Position numbers and translations under genes: made by a program. Positions 25,967 to 35,350 of a stretch of 64,000 nucleotides of DNA are shown here, in pieces. Each line of letters opens with the position of its first letter. Within the stretch, counting starts at the first letter, position 1. The notes below the pieces were generated by a model. It made no database searches and was not told the origin of the DNA. It worked only from the letters and a program-made list of their open reading frames with translations. Source of the stretch: Leptolyngbya sp. FACHB-321 (GTDB lineage: Bacteria; Cyanobacteriota; Cyanobacteriia; Leptolyngbyales; Leptolyngbyaceae); contig NZ_JACJPI010000088.1 of assembly GCF_014695975.1 (NCBI RefSeq), positions 1-64,000 of the forward strand, read 5' to 3'.

Positions 25967-28216
25967 GTGAACAGTGAGCCAATTTGGGTTTCAGGCGCAA
26001 CACGCAGCGGCAAAACTGCCTATCTGGTCAACCAGTTTCGTAGTTGGATACAGTCTGGTTTAACACAACATGGCACACCGAGAGAGCGAAGCACTAAAGT
26101 ATTAAATGAAACACCAGAAAGGGCTTCGCCACCGCTTCCCCCTACGTCACTTCACTCATCCGTGCCGCCGCTCGTTTCTTTCTCCACCACACCTGAGGGT
26201 GTACCCGGAGTCCTCGTCTTGGCAGCGATCGGTGATAACAGAATTGAGCTAGTCGATCGCTTGACGGCAGCGACTCAAGGCAAGGTATCACTCCACTCCA
26301 CTACACCGCTAGGTTTTTTTCAGTCAGAAGTGACGCTGTTCTGGTCGTTGCTCATTCAACAGCTTGACCTAAAAGCGCAGTTCCCTGTGCGCCTGGCACC
26401 CGAAAACGAGCAAGCACTGGCAACGCAACTCTGGCGATCAGAACTCGACCAGGCGATCGGGCAACAGACGAGCCTGACCGAGGTACGCCTGGTTCGACGA
26501 CTGCTGGATTTACTACAACTCGCAGCCCTGGCTGGCATTCCGATCGCAGATATCCCTGTAATACTTGAACAGGGACTTGCAGGGCAAAATGAGGCGCTGC
26601 CATTCCCAGAATCTGAAGTGGGTGAACTGCTGCAACGCTGGCAAAACTGGTGTCTGTCGCAAGGGCTGTTAACCTATGGCATCATTGCGGGGCTGTACTG
26701 GCAATACTTACTACCCAACCCAACCTACCAACGCTACTTGGCACAACGGTATCAGGTGGTCTTAGCGGATGATGTGGACGAGTACCCAGCGATCGCGCGA
26801 TCGGTCTTCGAGACTTTGCTGGATGCTGGAGCAGCCGCTATTTTTACCTACAATCCAGATGGAGCCGTACGGTTGGGCTTGGGAGCTGATCCCGCTTATC
26901 TGGCAGGTTTAGTAGACCGCTGTCGCATTGAAACGCTGACCGATCGTCCTATCTACTGCCTGGGTGACGACTTAGGCGATGCAGTTGTGGCACTCGCCAC
27001 TGACCCAATTTTCTTTGCTAGCCTGCCAGACACAATCCAGGCAATTCAAACAACCTCCCGTGCCCAACTGTTGCGCCGCACTGCGGAAGTCATCATTGAA
27101 GCGGTGCAGACTCAGCAAGTGCAGCCCCGCGATATTGTCGTCATTGCACCCGGCGTAGATGCGATCGCCCGCTACAGCCTGACCGAAATGCTCGGTAAGC
27201 ATCAGATTCCCGTCGAATCTCTCAACGACCAGCGCCCCTTGACCAGTTCGCCTATTATTCGCGCCCTGCTGACGTTATTAACCCTGGTTTATCCCAGTTT
27301 AGGACGACTGGTTGATCGAGAAGCAGTGGCAGAGATGCTAGTAGTGTTGAGTCAGCAGCCAGCAAACGGTCAGCAGTCAGAAGCTCCTCACCCCTCACTC
27401 CTTACCCCTCATCCCTCGTTGATCGACCCCGTTCGTGCTGGGTTACTTGCCGATTACTGCTTTGCCCCTCATCCCGATCGCCCCCGTTTGCTGCCAGTCA
27501 CCACCTTTCCTCGCTGGGATCGGTTGGGCTACCAGGCAAGCAACGCCTACCAGGCGATCGTACAGTGGATTGCAACGCAGCAGAGTCAACTTGAACAGCG
27601 GTTGATCCCCAATGCGGTCTCGTTGCTCGATCGTGCCATTCAGCACTTCCTGTTTGGCGGCGGCGCGTTACCGTTTGAGCAACTATCGGCGTTACGCCAG
27701 CTGATCGAAACGGCTCAGCACTACTGGGAAGTAGATGGTAGACTCCGACGCAGCCAACGGTTTGATGCACCGGCTTATATGACCGTGAGCCGCTTTGTTC
27801 AACTTTTACAGAGTGACACTGTGACTGCGAACCCTTATCCCGTACGCCCGATCGGACCAGATAGTAATGCAGTGCTATTGGCTAATGTGTTTCAGTACCG
27901 TTCTAGTCGTCGGGTTCACCGCTGGCAATTTTGGCTGGATGCTGGTTCGCCACGCTGGTTGAGTGGGGTCGACTCACTATTTGGTGCACCACTGTTTCTG
28001 CAAGGTTGGTCGGGGCGCGCCTGGACATCTGCGGATGCGATGGATGCAAATGAACGCCGTCTCCGTCGCATTCTGCTAGATCTGCTCGGTCGTACTGAGG
28101 AGCGAGTCTACCTTTGCCATAGTGATTTGGCAACAAACGGACAGGAGCAAACAGGCGTGCTGTTGTCGTTAGTGAATGCAGCAGTACCGCTAGATACAGG
28201 GTTGTTAATAGGCTGA
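25967..28216 (+). CDS. UvrD/AddB-like P-loop protein (recombination-type helicase homologue)
   Basis: A 749-residue protein starting at GTG. Walker A GATRSGKTAYL lies near the N-terminus and a Walker B-like VVLADDVDEYP at about residue 265. Later blocks (RPLTSSPIIRALLTLL, and ERRLRRILLDLLGRTEERVYLCHS) recall motifs IV-VI of UvrD/RecB/AddB helicases. No C-terminal Fe-S nuclease domain is seen, unlike AddB. Cyanobacterial members are often labelled recombinase family protein. Two Ser/Pro/Thr-rich stretches (about residues 40-80 and 465-485) are encoded by C+T-rich repeat DNA and look like insertions. Role in DNA repair is inference. Confidence 0.7.
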   Translation: MNSEPIWVSGATRSGKTAYLVNQFRSWIQSGLTQHGTPRERSTKVLNETPERASPPLPPTSLHSSVPPLVSFSTTPEGVPGVLVLAAIGDNRIELVDRLTAATQGKVSLHSTTPLGFFQSEVTLFWSLLIQQLDLKAQFPVRLAPENEQALATQLWRSELDQAIGQQTSLTEVRLVRRLLDLLQLAALAGIPIADIPVILEQGLAGQNEALPFPESEVGELLQRWQNWCLSQGLLTYGIIAGLYWQYLLPNPTYQRYLAQRYQVVLADDVDEYPAIARSVFETLLDAGAAAIFTYNPDGAVRLGLGADPAYLAGLVDRCRIETLTDRPIYCLGDDLGDAVVALATDPIFFASLPDTIQAIQTTSRAQLLRRTAEVIIEAVQTQQVQPRDIVVIAPGVDAIARYSLTEMLGKHQIPVESLNDQRPLTSSPIIRALLTLLTLVYPSLGRLVDREAVAEMLVVLSQQPANGQQSEAPHPSLLTPHPSLIDPVRAGLLADYCFAPHPDRPRLLPVTTFPRWDRLGYQASNAYQAIVQWIATQQSQLEQRLIPNAVSLLDRAIQHFLFGGGALPFEQLSALRQLIETAQHYWEVDGRLRRSQRFDAPAYMTVSRFVQLLQSDTVTANPYPVRPIGPDSNAVLLANVFQYRSSRRVHRWQFWLDAGSPRWLSGVDSLFGAPLFLQGWSGRAWTSADAMDANERRLRRILLDLLGRTEERVYLCHSDLATNGQEQTGVLLSLVNAAVPLDTGLLIG

Positions 28217-28375
28217 AGGGCGATCGTTACTGTCAATCATTACTTTGATCATCGTACTGCTGCCCGCCCTCTCAAGGCTGTAAAGCATTGAGAAGCTGTC
28301 AATTCCCTGGCTAAATTCTCTTAAAGCACAATTAAGATAATAAATGACGGCTAGAAACAATGTTACGGCGTGTTT

Positions 28376-29494
28376 CTAGAGCTGATTTAAGGGATACAGC
28401 GTTTTGCCAGTAGTGGCATCAAAGACAAAGAGCTGATCAAAATCTAGCGTTAGTGAACAGCGATCGCCTACACAGAGGCGCTGATCAGGGCGACACTGAA
28501 AAGCGAGTTCTGACGATCGAGCCGATGACTCTGTCAGTAACCTAGCACGTACCAACACTTCTCGACCAAGCGGCTCTACCACACTAATTTCGACCTTGAG
28601 ATCACCTGCATCAGCACAAAGCTGAAGATGCTCTGGACGAATGCCGAGATCGTAGGTTTGTCCAGTGATCGGCTGAAGTTTGGCTTGCAGTGCCTCTGGG
28701 CAAGGAAGCGCTTGTCCATTAATCTGAAATGCGGTGCCATCGTACGTAGCAGTCAGGATATTCATCGGTGGACTGCCCAAAAACGTGGCAATCATCCGGT
28801 TCGCTGGATGTGCATAAATGGTTTGAGGGTCGCCAATCTGCTGAATGCGCCCCTGGTTTAGAACAACAATCTGGTCTGCTAGAGTCATAGCTTCAACCTG
28901 ATCGTGAGTGACGTAGATCGTCGTAATGCCTACTTGTTGATGAAGCCGCTTCAGTTCGGCACGAGTTTCGTCCCGCAGTTGGGCATCTAAGTTGGACAGC
29001 GGTTCGTCGAGCAAAAAGACCTGGGGCTGACGAGCGATCGCCCGACCCAACGCCACACGCTGCTGTTGCCCGCCCGATAGTTGCCCAGGCTTACGATCGA
29101 GTAAATGGTCGATCGCAAGCAGTTTTGCCACTTCTACAATCCGTTCCTGCCTTTGCTGAGCATTAACCCGACGCATCTGGAGTCCAAAAGCAAGGTTTTC
29201 TGCCACGCTCATGTGGGGATACAGCGCGTAGTTTTGAAACACCATTGCCACGTCTCGTTGGCGCGCTGGCATCTGAGTGACACAGCGATCGCCAATATAA
29301 AGCTCGCCAGCCGTTGCTGCCTCTAACCCAGCGATCGTGCGAAGAACCGTAGATTTTCCACAGCCAGAAGGACCAACCAGCACCCAAAACTGACCATCAG
29401 GAACCTCAAACGTAATGTCTGCAATGCCTGTTGCTGCGGTAGCTACCGCACTGCCAAACTGTCGTGTAATGCCTTCTAACCGAACCGTTGCCAT
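28376..29494 (-). CDS. ABC transporter ATP-binding protein, MalK/UgpC type
   Basis: A 372-residue ATPase. Walker A GPSGCGKST, Q-loop FQNYALYPHMS, signature LSGGQQQRVALGRA, Walker B VFLLDEPLSNLDA and the switch His in YVTHDQ are intact. A C-terminal TOBE/OB regulatory region begins at about residue 240 (DLGIRPEHLQL). This layout is that of the shared ATPases for sugar or glycerol-phosphate importers. No permease or binding protein is adjacent, so it probably serves transporters encoded elsewhere. Substrate not determinable. Confidence 0.9.
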   Translation of the reverse strand: MATVRLEGITRQFGSAVATAATGIADITFEVPDGQFWVLVGPSGCGKSTVLRTIAGLEAATAGELYIGDRCVTQMPARQRDVAMVFQNYALYPHMSVAENLAFGLQMRRVNAQQRQERIVEVAKLLAIDHLLDRKPGQLSGGQQQRVALGRAIARQPQVFLLDEPLSNLDAQLRDETRAELKRLHQQVGITTIYVTHDQVEAMTLADQIVVLNQGRIQQIGDPQTIYAHPANRMIATFLGSPPMNILTATYDGTAFQINGQALPCPEALQAKLQPITGQTYDLGIRPEHLQLCADAGDLKVEISVVEPLGREVLVRARLLTESSARSSELAFQCRPDQRLCVGDRCSLTLDFDQLFVFDATTGKTLYPLNQL

Positions 29495-29637
29495 GTGCTG
29501 CTAAGTTTTTTCTGATAAGCACCCCTTACTAACAAGCACCACTCAGCCGCTGCAGGGTAAGCGCATCAAAAGCTGCGATCGAAAAAGGGGAGCTAAAATG
29601 CTCCCCCAATGTAGTCGTGATTTGACTTGAAAGAGGG

Positions 29638-31734
29638 TTACGCCTGTCCTCTTGGCAAGTAAGCCGTTGGGTTGACAGCTCCCTGACCAGGGCGATGAAC
29701 CTCGAAATGGGAGTGAGGACCAGTGCTGTAGCCCGTGCTGCCCATATCGGCGATTTGTTGACCCTGAGCAACTGTTTGCCCTTCTCGGACTATGATGCGG
29801 TTGTTGTGCGCGTATAGCGTGACACTACCATCGGGATGCTGGATCTTAACCAGATAGCCATAGCCACCAGAGTTCCAGCCAGCACTAATGACTACACCAG
29901 CCGCCGCTGCAAAGATTGGAGTCCCTACAGGAGCAGCAATGTCAATGCCTTTGTGCATACGACCCCAACGGTAACCATACCCCGAGGTCAAAACACCTTT
30001 AGCAGGCCAGATGTAGCCATTAAACTTATCTGACTTTCCAGGTAAATACGCATCAACCGAGCCAAGAGGGGGAAGGTCTGGAGAAACCATCTGCCCGGTA
30101 GCTGATCGCACTAGCGGCTCGTAGTTCTCAGCACCAATGGATGCCGTTGCCAGCAACTGAGGCTTCGACGGTACAACAGGCGTTGCAGCAGGCTTCACAA
30201 CAGCAATAGGCTTTACAACAGCGCGGTTACCTTGCTGGTGGCTATCTTGTAGCTGGCGAATCTGTGCCTGCAGGGCTTTAGTATAGCGGGAAGGTTGCAG
30301 CTCGGTACTGCTTGAGGCTGTAGCTTCAGCATTTGCAGGTGCCGCAACATTCAGAGATGATGCCGCCACCTTTGTACTGGGTGCAGCAGGATCAATTTGG
30401 CTCACTGAACCCTGATATTTTTCGCGCAGCTTCACAATCTCCAGTCTGAGATTCTCCACGTAGCTCTGCTGGGCGCTGGAACCAGTCTGAGCAGCCTGAG
30501 CACCCTGGTTGCCAACAAAAGACGAAGTGGCAACTTCATTGGCCCCACCAATCGCCACTGGAGCAATAGGCGAGTGGTTCAAAGACACTGCTGGAATCGT
30601 TTGATCAACAGCAGTTAACTGGCTGGACTGGCTAGGTAGAACGGCGATACCGCGCAATCGATCGCTCCCAACCTGGGCAGACGATGCAGGCTGGAATTTG
30701 CCTTGCGTGGATGGTGCAGTCTTAGCCTGGGAGAAAACTTGAGGTCGGCTAATGGAAGCTGGCAGCGTCATTTGCTCTGGACTTGCCGAAGCAATCATTA
30801 CAGGAGCAGTGGCAGACGCAACGGGAGATGCACTCTCACTCGTTTGAGGAACAACCAGTACTTGACCAACGTTCAAAACATCGGGATTAACCAGGCGGTT
30901 TGCTTCGGACAACTGCTTCAAAGAAACGCCGTGTACCTTTGCGATCGCTTCTAGTGTGTCTCCCAGGACAACTTTGTAGGACGCTTCGGAGTAAGACGCT
31001 TCAGAAGATGGTGCCGCAACCTCAGCCACAGACTCTGGAGCTGTAACCGGAGCAGAAGTTTTACGTGAAGACTCGAGCTGTGCAAGGCTCAGTCGCAAAC
31101 GCTCTTGCTTTTGATGCAAGGTATCAAGGGCTTCCTTGTCACTCGCTTGTGTAGCAGCAGGACGATCGCTATCCTCTGTTGCAGCACTATTAACCGAACC
31201 GTAGCCTCCAGACACACTAGCGACATCGACAGTCGGTGTTATGGGAGCGACTTGACCACTACCCTGAATTTTTAATACCTGACCAACATGCAGTACGGAG
31301 TTAACCGAAATGCCGTTTTCTAGTGCCAGCGCGGCAGCATCAACTTGGTACAGTTGAGCTAGCTGCCAAAGCGTTTGACCTTCTTGCACAGCGTGCTCAA
31401 TGGCTCCCGAAGGCGAGAGATTTTGAGCTTGATCGGTTGCTTCTGTCGGAGTGGAAATTGCCGCGACATCAAACTTTGGAGGCAAGGCACTGGCGTTCGG
31501 TTCGCCTACAGCCGCTTCACCAATAACGGGTTCCGCAGCAACCGCCTCATCACTTTGACCTGGTAAGGGCAAACTACACGTCCCTACCGAGATTGCCAAG
31601 CCGATCATGGCGGCAGAAGTCCGTACCAAACGATTGACCTCCGATGGAGCCTGCCTGATTTGACTCACATTCACACCATCTTCAACTTCACAGGAAGGAA
31701 CAGGCTTAACCTTCTGCGGAAATGTTCGTTCCAA
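29638..31734 (-). CDS. LysM and M23 domain peptidoglycan hydrolase/division-type protein
   Basis: A 698-residue exported protein. A hydrophobic N-terminal signal (about 37-60) is followed by two LysM domains (about 112-155, EGQTLWQLAQLYQVDAAALA; about 250-295, GDTLEAIAKVHGVSLKQL), long Ser/Ala/Gln-rich linkers, and a C-terminal M23 domain (about 580-695). The M23 domain has the zinc motifs GRMHKGIDIA and HSHFEVHRPG, and LYAHN. It should bind and cut peptide cross-links of peptidoglycan, or act as a NlpD/EnvC-like activator; the metal residues are present. The start is TTG, chosen because a perfect AGGAGG stands 8 bases upstream (31743-31748 on the plus strand as CCTCCT). Confidence 0.88.
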   Translation of the reverse strand: MERTFPQKVKPVPSCEVEDGVNVSQIRQAPSEVNRLVRTSAAMIGLAISVGTCSLPLPGQSDEAVAAEPVIGEAAVGEPNASALPPKFDVAAISTPTEATDQAQNLSPSGAIEHAVQEGQTLWQLAQLYQVDAAALALENGISVNSVLHVGQVLKIQGSGQVAPITPTVDVASVSGGYGSVNSAATEDSDRPAATQASDKEALDTLHQKQERLRLSLAQLESSRKTSAPVTAPESVAEVAAPSSEASYSEASYKVVLGDTLEAIAKVHGVSLKQLSEANRLVNPDVLNVGQVLVVPQTSESASPVASATAPVMIASASPEQMTLPASISRPQVFSQAKTAPSTQGKFQPASSAQVGSDRLRGIAVLPSQSSQLTAVDQTIPAVSLNHSPIAPVAIGGANEVATSSFVGNQGAQAAQTGSSAQQSYVENLRLEIVKLREKYQGSVSQIDPAAPSTKVAASSLNVAAPANAEATASSSTELQPSRYTKALQAQIRQLQDSHQQGNRAVVKPIAVVKPAATPVVPSKPQLLATASIGAENYEPLVRSATGQMVSPDLPPLGSVDAYLPGKSDKFNGYIWPAKGVLTSGYGYRWGRMHKGIDIAAPVGTPIFAAAAGVVISAGWNSGGYGYLVKIQHPDGSVTLYAHNNRIIVREGQTVAQGQQIADMGSTGYSTGPHSHFEVHRPGQGAVNPTAYLPRGQA

Positions 31735-32841
31735 AAAAACGACCTCCTAAAAATGTCCAGCGTTTAACTGTCCTTGAGTCACTCAGCTTGCCATCAGCCA
31801 ATGATAGAAATCACTTAGGTAAGCGATCTGGATCACTAGCGACAAACACTTAGGCAAGATTACCCTGCTTTCTCAATTTAGACAAGTTAACATAACCCCA
31901 AAAATCTACAACTCGTGTTGAAAGAACCTTTAATTGAGCGCTATCAGTGATCGCTTGCCCCTCAAAAAGCTGATGCTCACGTGCTTGTAAAAGGCTTAGG
32001 CGTAAGCATCTTAAAGAGGCGATTGTTCGCTCAATCAAATCATGCTGACTCAGCCTATAAGCACTCAGTTTTCCCTTGAAGAAAAACATAGAAACAGCGT
32101 CCTGGAAAGGATTACAGCTAATCTTGGGCAACGATTGAAGTTGCAATCATAACGCTCACTTGCATGACGGTAGACGGAAGGCAGGTGACTCAACAACCGT
32201 AGAATTGTGTACATTATCACAATTAATAACTGAAGGCTTTGAGTGTTAGTGAGTCTGCCTGTAGCACCTGGAACTTTTGTGAGCCGCTGCCACTACCCTG
32301 TAAAGCGCTTGAGCACAGCAACCTACAAAACCGGATCACACTCAATAGTTCAGTACTACTGTTATAGAAATTTCTTATTACACAAAAGTAGCCTGCGATC
32401 ATAGCAATTAGCTGTGTTTGAAAGCTTAGTGACCGCAGGAAAAGCATGGTTCCAAGGACACAGCTAACCTTGCTTCAGTCCTATTTCTAGATAGCTATAG
32501 AGCGATTAAGCATTGTCATGAACGCAGTTCTGGCTGGCGAAGAGCGATCGCGTAAAGCTGCGATTCAAACAACGAATCAATCTCTGACCTGATTTCTAGC
32601 TCAGAAAATGAATTCATCACATGTCGTTGCTCAGTCAATCCATAAACGTTGCGATTGCCTGGAGAGTACTTGAGTAACGACGAACCATGTTTTAGAACTC
32701 GTCAATGAGGAGTTCTAAAACATGGTTCTGCATCCTTTAAGAAGGACAGGCAGGTGTTTACGTCGATCGTCTGTGTCACAGCTTTCAGCAGTACATATAC
32801 AGTTGTCTAGGCAAACATACATGGTTGGTGTAGTAATCGTG
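31735..32841. other. Long spacer without a supported gene
   Basis: About 1.1 kb between the LysM-M23 gene and trmL. Minus-strand frames of 98 and 74 codons exist but have no recognisable content. The only clear structure is the 19-bp hairpin at 32682-32728. The sequence is A+T-richer than the flanks, and I see no tRNA or known riboswitch. Confidence 0.4.
32682..32728. repeat. Perfect 19-bp inverted repeat
   Basis: GAACCATGTTTTAGAACTC (32682-32700) and its exact complement GAGTTCTAAAACATGGTTC (32710-32728) are separated by 9 bases. There is no T-run on either side. It may be an RNA hairpin, a small-element remnant or a binding site; it lies 113 bases past the trmL stop. Confidence 0.75.
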
Positions 32842-33315
32842 CTATTCCAAGCAGCTCAGTTGTCGCTGCGCTTCAAAAAGACCAACAGCAGCGCTCACAG
32901 AGAGATTGAGGCTGCGGACATATTGGCTTGCCATCGGTATATAAACCGTCTCATCGCAGGCAGAAAGCACGTGGGCAGGAAGCCCAGTGGTTTCGCTGCC
33001 AAAGAGCAACCAGTCATGAGGTTGAAAAGCAAATTTAGTATAACTACAGCGTCCACCAGTGCTGAAACCAATGCAACGCCCTTCTTGTGACTGCTGCATA
33101 GTATGAAACGCTTCGATCGAACTGTGATAGTGCAGCTTGACATGAGGCCAGTAGTCTAAGCCTGCACGTTTGAGGTAACGATCGCTGATCTCGAAGCCGA
33201 GCGGCGCTACTAAATGAAGCTCAGTTTCAGTAGCAGCGCATGTACGAGCGATGTTGCCTGTGTTTGGCGGAATCTGCGGATGGACTAAAACAACTCTAAG
33301 TCTGTAGCTGATCAT
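32842..33315 (-). CDS. trmL: tRNA (cytidine/uridine-2'-O)-methyltransferase, TrmL type
   Basis: A 157-residue SPOUT-class enzyme that methylates the wobble base 2'-O of tRNA-Leu. The three knot motifs are visible: PQIPPNTGNIARTCAAT, LLFGSETTGLPAHVL and SLNLSVSAAVGLFEAQRQL. Length equals that of the short single-domain TrmL. It stands alone on the minus strand. Confidence 0.9.
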   Translation of the reverse strand: MISYRLRVVLVHPQIPPNTGNIARTCAATETELHLVAPLGFEISDRYLKRAGLDYWPHVKLHYHSSIEAFHTMQQSQEGRCIGFSTGGRCSYTKFAFQPHDWLLFGSETTGLPAHVLSACDETVYIPMASQYVRSLNLSVSAAVGLFEAQRQLSCLE

Positions 33316-33584
33316 CAGCGCTTGGTGCCTTAATGCCGTAATTACGATCTTAAAAAAAGAGCGATTGATAACTTTTTTTAATCTTTATTGAGCAAAGGTT
33401 GCCTATTTAGGGCTCTTGATTAAAAACTGTCTTCCTCCGAAGGGATGATTAAGCAGTAAAGCGATCGCTAGCACTTTCAAGTGGCTAGAGGATAATAGCG
33501 CTTGCTTTGATCTAGCCGTTCTTAAGCCATCGCGATACAGCCTTTAAAGTTGGGAACCAGCTATTGGGTGCCCTTTATTTCAGT

Positions 33585-33606
33585 AAAAACCGTTATGAAG
33601 CGGTTT
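33585..33606 (-). terminator. Probable terminator of gshA
   Basis: On the minus strand, AAACCG and CGGTTT form a 6-bp stem with an 8-nt loop followed by five T's (A-run at 33585-33589), about 50 bases after the gshA stop. The rest of the 340-base spacer to trmL shows nothing else certain. Confidence 0.45.
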
Positions 33607-33654
33607 GAGCTGGGGTGAGAAGCCCCTTCTGGGAAAAGACTACAAAACTAAAGT

Positions 33655-34803
33655 CTACGCAACCAGCGGTTGGCAAAGGTCATCTTGCAGTGTGAGTTCG
33701 TAGTCAGCAGCAGCTTGAATTGCCTGTCGCATAATGGGTTGAACGGCAAGACCTTGCTCATATAGTTTCAACCAGCGTTGTGCTTCGTTGCCCTCTCGCA
33801 AAATTTTCTTCAAGGGCAAGAGAAAACAACTAAAGCCTTCCTGCTTGGCGATCGGCCAGACTTCTTGATAAAGCTGCTCGATCCAATCTTTTGCCAGGAT
33901 GGGGCTACCGTCCTTCCAGTGCCTTAGCTCAGCATCCAGACTGAGGCGAGCGGCGGCGCTCTCATTTGCGTCAGCCAAATCGGCTAAAGCGTGCGATCGA
34001 CTGGCGGCGGACAGTTGGCTGCTTTCCAGCGGATCGAGGGATGGATCAGCTAGAAGCTGTAATAAGCGAGCTTCTAACAACGCTGTGATGGCAAGTAAGG
34101 CAACCGGATCGATCACCAGATCGCAAATCCTCAGTTCTAACCGATTGAGGTTATAGGGACGGCGATCGCCATTAGGGCGTACAGACGACCAGAGGTGACG
34201 CACGTTTTGCATTGTCCCTGCTGCAAGCTGTTGCTCTGTCCACCGGATAAAATGAGCATGGCTCTCAAACAGGGGCACCTCGGCAGGCGTTTTGGGAAAC
34301 AAGCCCCAACGGGTCGAGTGGTAGCCCGTTACTTCTCCACCTAGAAACGGTGACGACGCACTCAATGCTAGATAAAGCGGTGCTTCTAGCCGGATTAAAC
34401 GACACGCCCGCATCAGCAAGTCTGGGTCACTAATGCCAACGTTAATGTGAATGCTGGCAGTAACGACGCTGGTGCCGTAGGTTTGCTCGATATAGGTGTG
34501 GTAAGGGTTACCTGGATCAGACCGCCAAAAGCGATCGACTGCGCCCAGAGACAGCGTACTGCCAGGAATCAGCGTGTAGTCTCCTAGGTGATGCAGATAA
34601 TCACGCAGTTGCAGACGTGGGCGTACCAAATCGCACAAGAGCCGTTCGTAGCGGTAGCAGGGCGGCGTTGTATATTCCACATTGCGGCTATCTGGTTCAC
34701 GTACAAAACCATCTAACGCTGCCACAATCTTGTCAGACAGCCCAACGATATCACCGTCTGGGGTGCTGGTGTAAATCTCAACTTCAAACCCTTTTGACAG
34801 CAT
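33655..34803 (-). CDS. gshA: Glutamate--cysteine ligase, cyanobacterial type
   Basis: A 382-residue enzyme joining glutamate and cysteine, the first step of glutathione synthesis. It has the pattern of the plant/cyanobacterial GCS group: LSKGFEVEIYTSTPDGDIVGLS at the start, REPDSRNVEYTTPP, then TASIHINVGISDPDLLMRACRLIR, and LNRLELRICDLV. I chose the ATG at 34803 since sequence before it is unlike the family and the first ATG of the long frame (34860) adds only 19 residues. It is divergent from the amt gene. Confidence 0.88.
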   Translation of the reverse strand: MLSKGFEVEIYTSTPDGDIVGLSDKIVAALDGFVREPDSRNVEYTTPPCYRYERLLCDLVRPRLQLRDYLHHLGDYTLIPGSTLSLGAVDRFWRSDPGNPYHTYIEQTYGTSVVTASIHINVGISDPDLLMRACRLIRLEAPLYLALSASSPFLGGEVTGYHSTRWGLFPKTPAEVPLFESHAHFIRWTEQQLAAGTMQNVRHLWSSVRPNGDRRPYNLNRLELRICDLVIDPVALLAITALLEARLLQLLADPSLDPLESSQLSAASRSHALADLADANESAAARLSLDAELRHWKDGSPILAKDWIEQLYQEVWPIAKQEGFSCFLLPLKKILREGNEAQRWLKLYEQGLAVQPIMRQAIQAAADYELTLQDDLCQPLVA

Positions 34804-35082
34804 GATACATTTTCCCTCAGTTGAGCAGTCTTCTTTCAGTATCTGGGAAAAGGTCAACAATACATCGTCTGACAGGTTGATACTGCAAGGGACGACGAGA
34901 ATGGCAGCCGAACCTTGTGCGATCGCCCTCCTGTAACTTAAACAAACAAAGCTTAATCACGTAAAAAGGTTACTGGGGTCAAGCCTATTGTTGAATGATC
35001 TCCTAACCCTTTACTAGAAAGCTTTACAAGCCCCAAAGTGGTGATATTACACTGCAAGCCAGTAAGCTTTCAAAGTCAAACT

Positions 35083-35096
35083 GTAATCGATTATAC
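35083..35096. promoter_or_regulatory. NtcA-type binding site upstream of amt
   Basis: A perfect GTA-N8-TAC (GTAATCGATTATAC), the consensus of the nitrogen regulator NtcA, in the 550-base divergent spacer between gshA and the ammonium transporter. It lies 255 bases before the transporter ATG. I do not find a convincing -10 box at the usual 22 bases downstream, so activation is likely but unproven. The remainder of the spacer holds no gene. Confidence 0.6.
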
Positions 35097-35350
35097 AGAA
35101 TTTACCTTCTCAGACTTGGTGCAATCACTCTTATTAGTTCATCGCTTGGAAAAGGTTGTTGACTGCCTGGCTGCTTTGCTCAACGCTTGTAGCGGCACCG
35201 ACCCAAAATCTCTGATGCTTTGTGCTTTGAGGGGGTCGAGTAGAGTAAGCAACTTCCAAGCCTTTTACGTAATGTCGCTTTGACTTAGCCTACCCCGGCG
35301 AGTTGCCCACTGTATTGGCTGATATTTTCACAAGGATTCTTTGGTGTCTA

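Noticed and set aside
31850-32146. Minus-strand 98-codon frame upstream of the LysM-M23 gene
   Set aside because: No recognisable content, no ribosome site, and composition unlike neighbouring genes.
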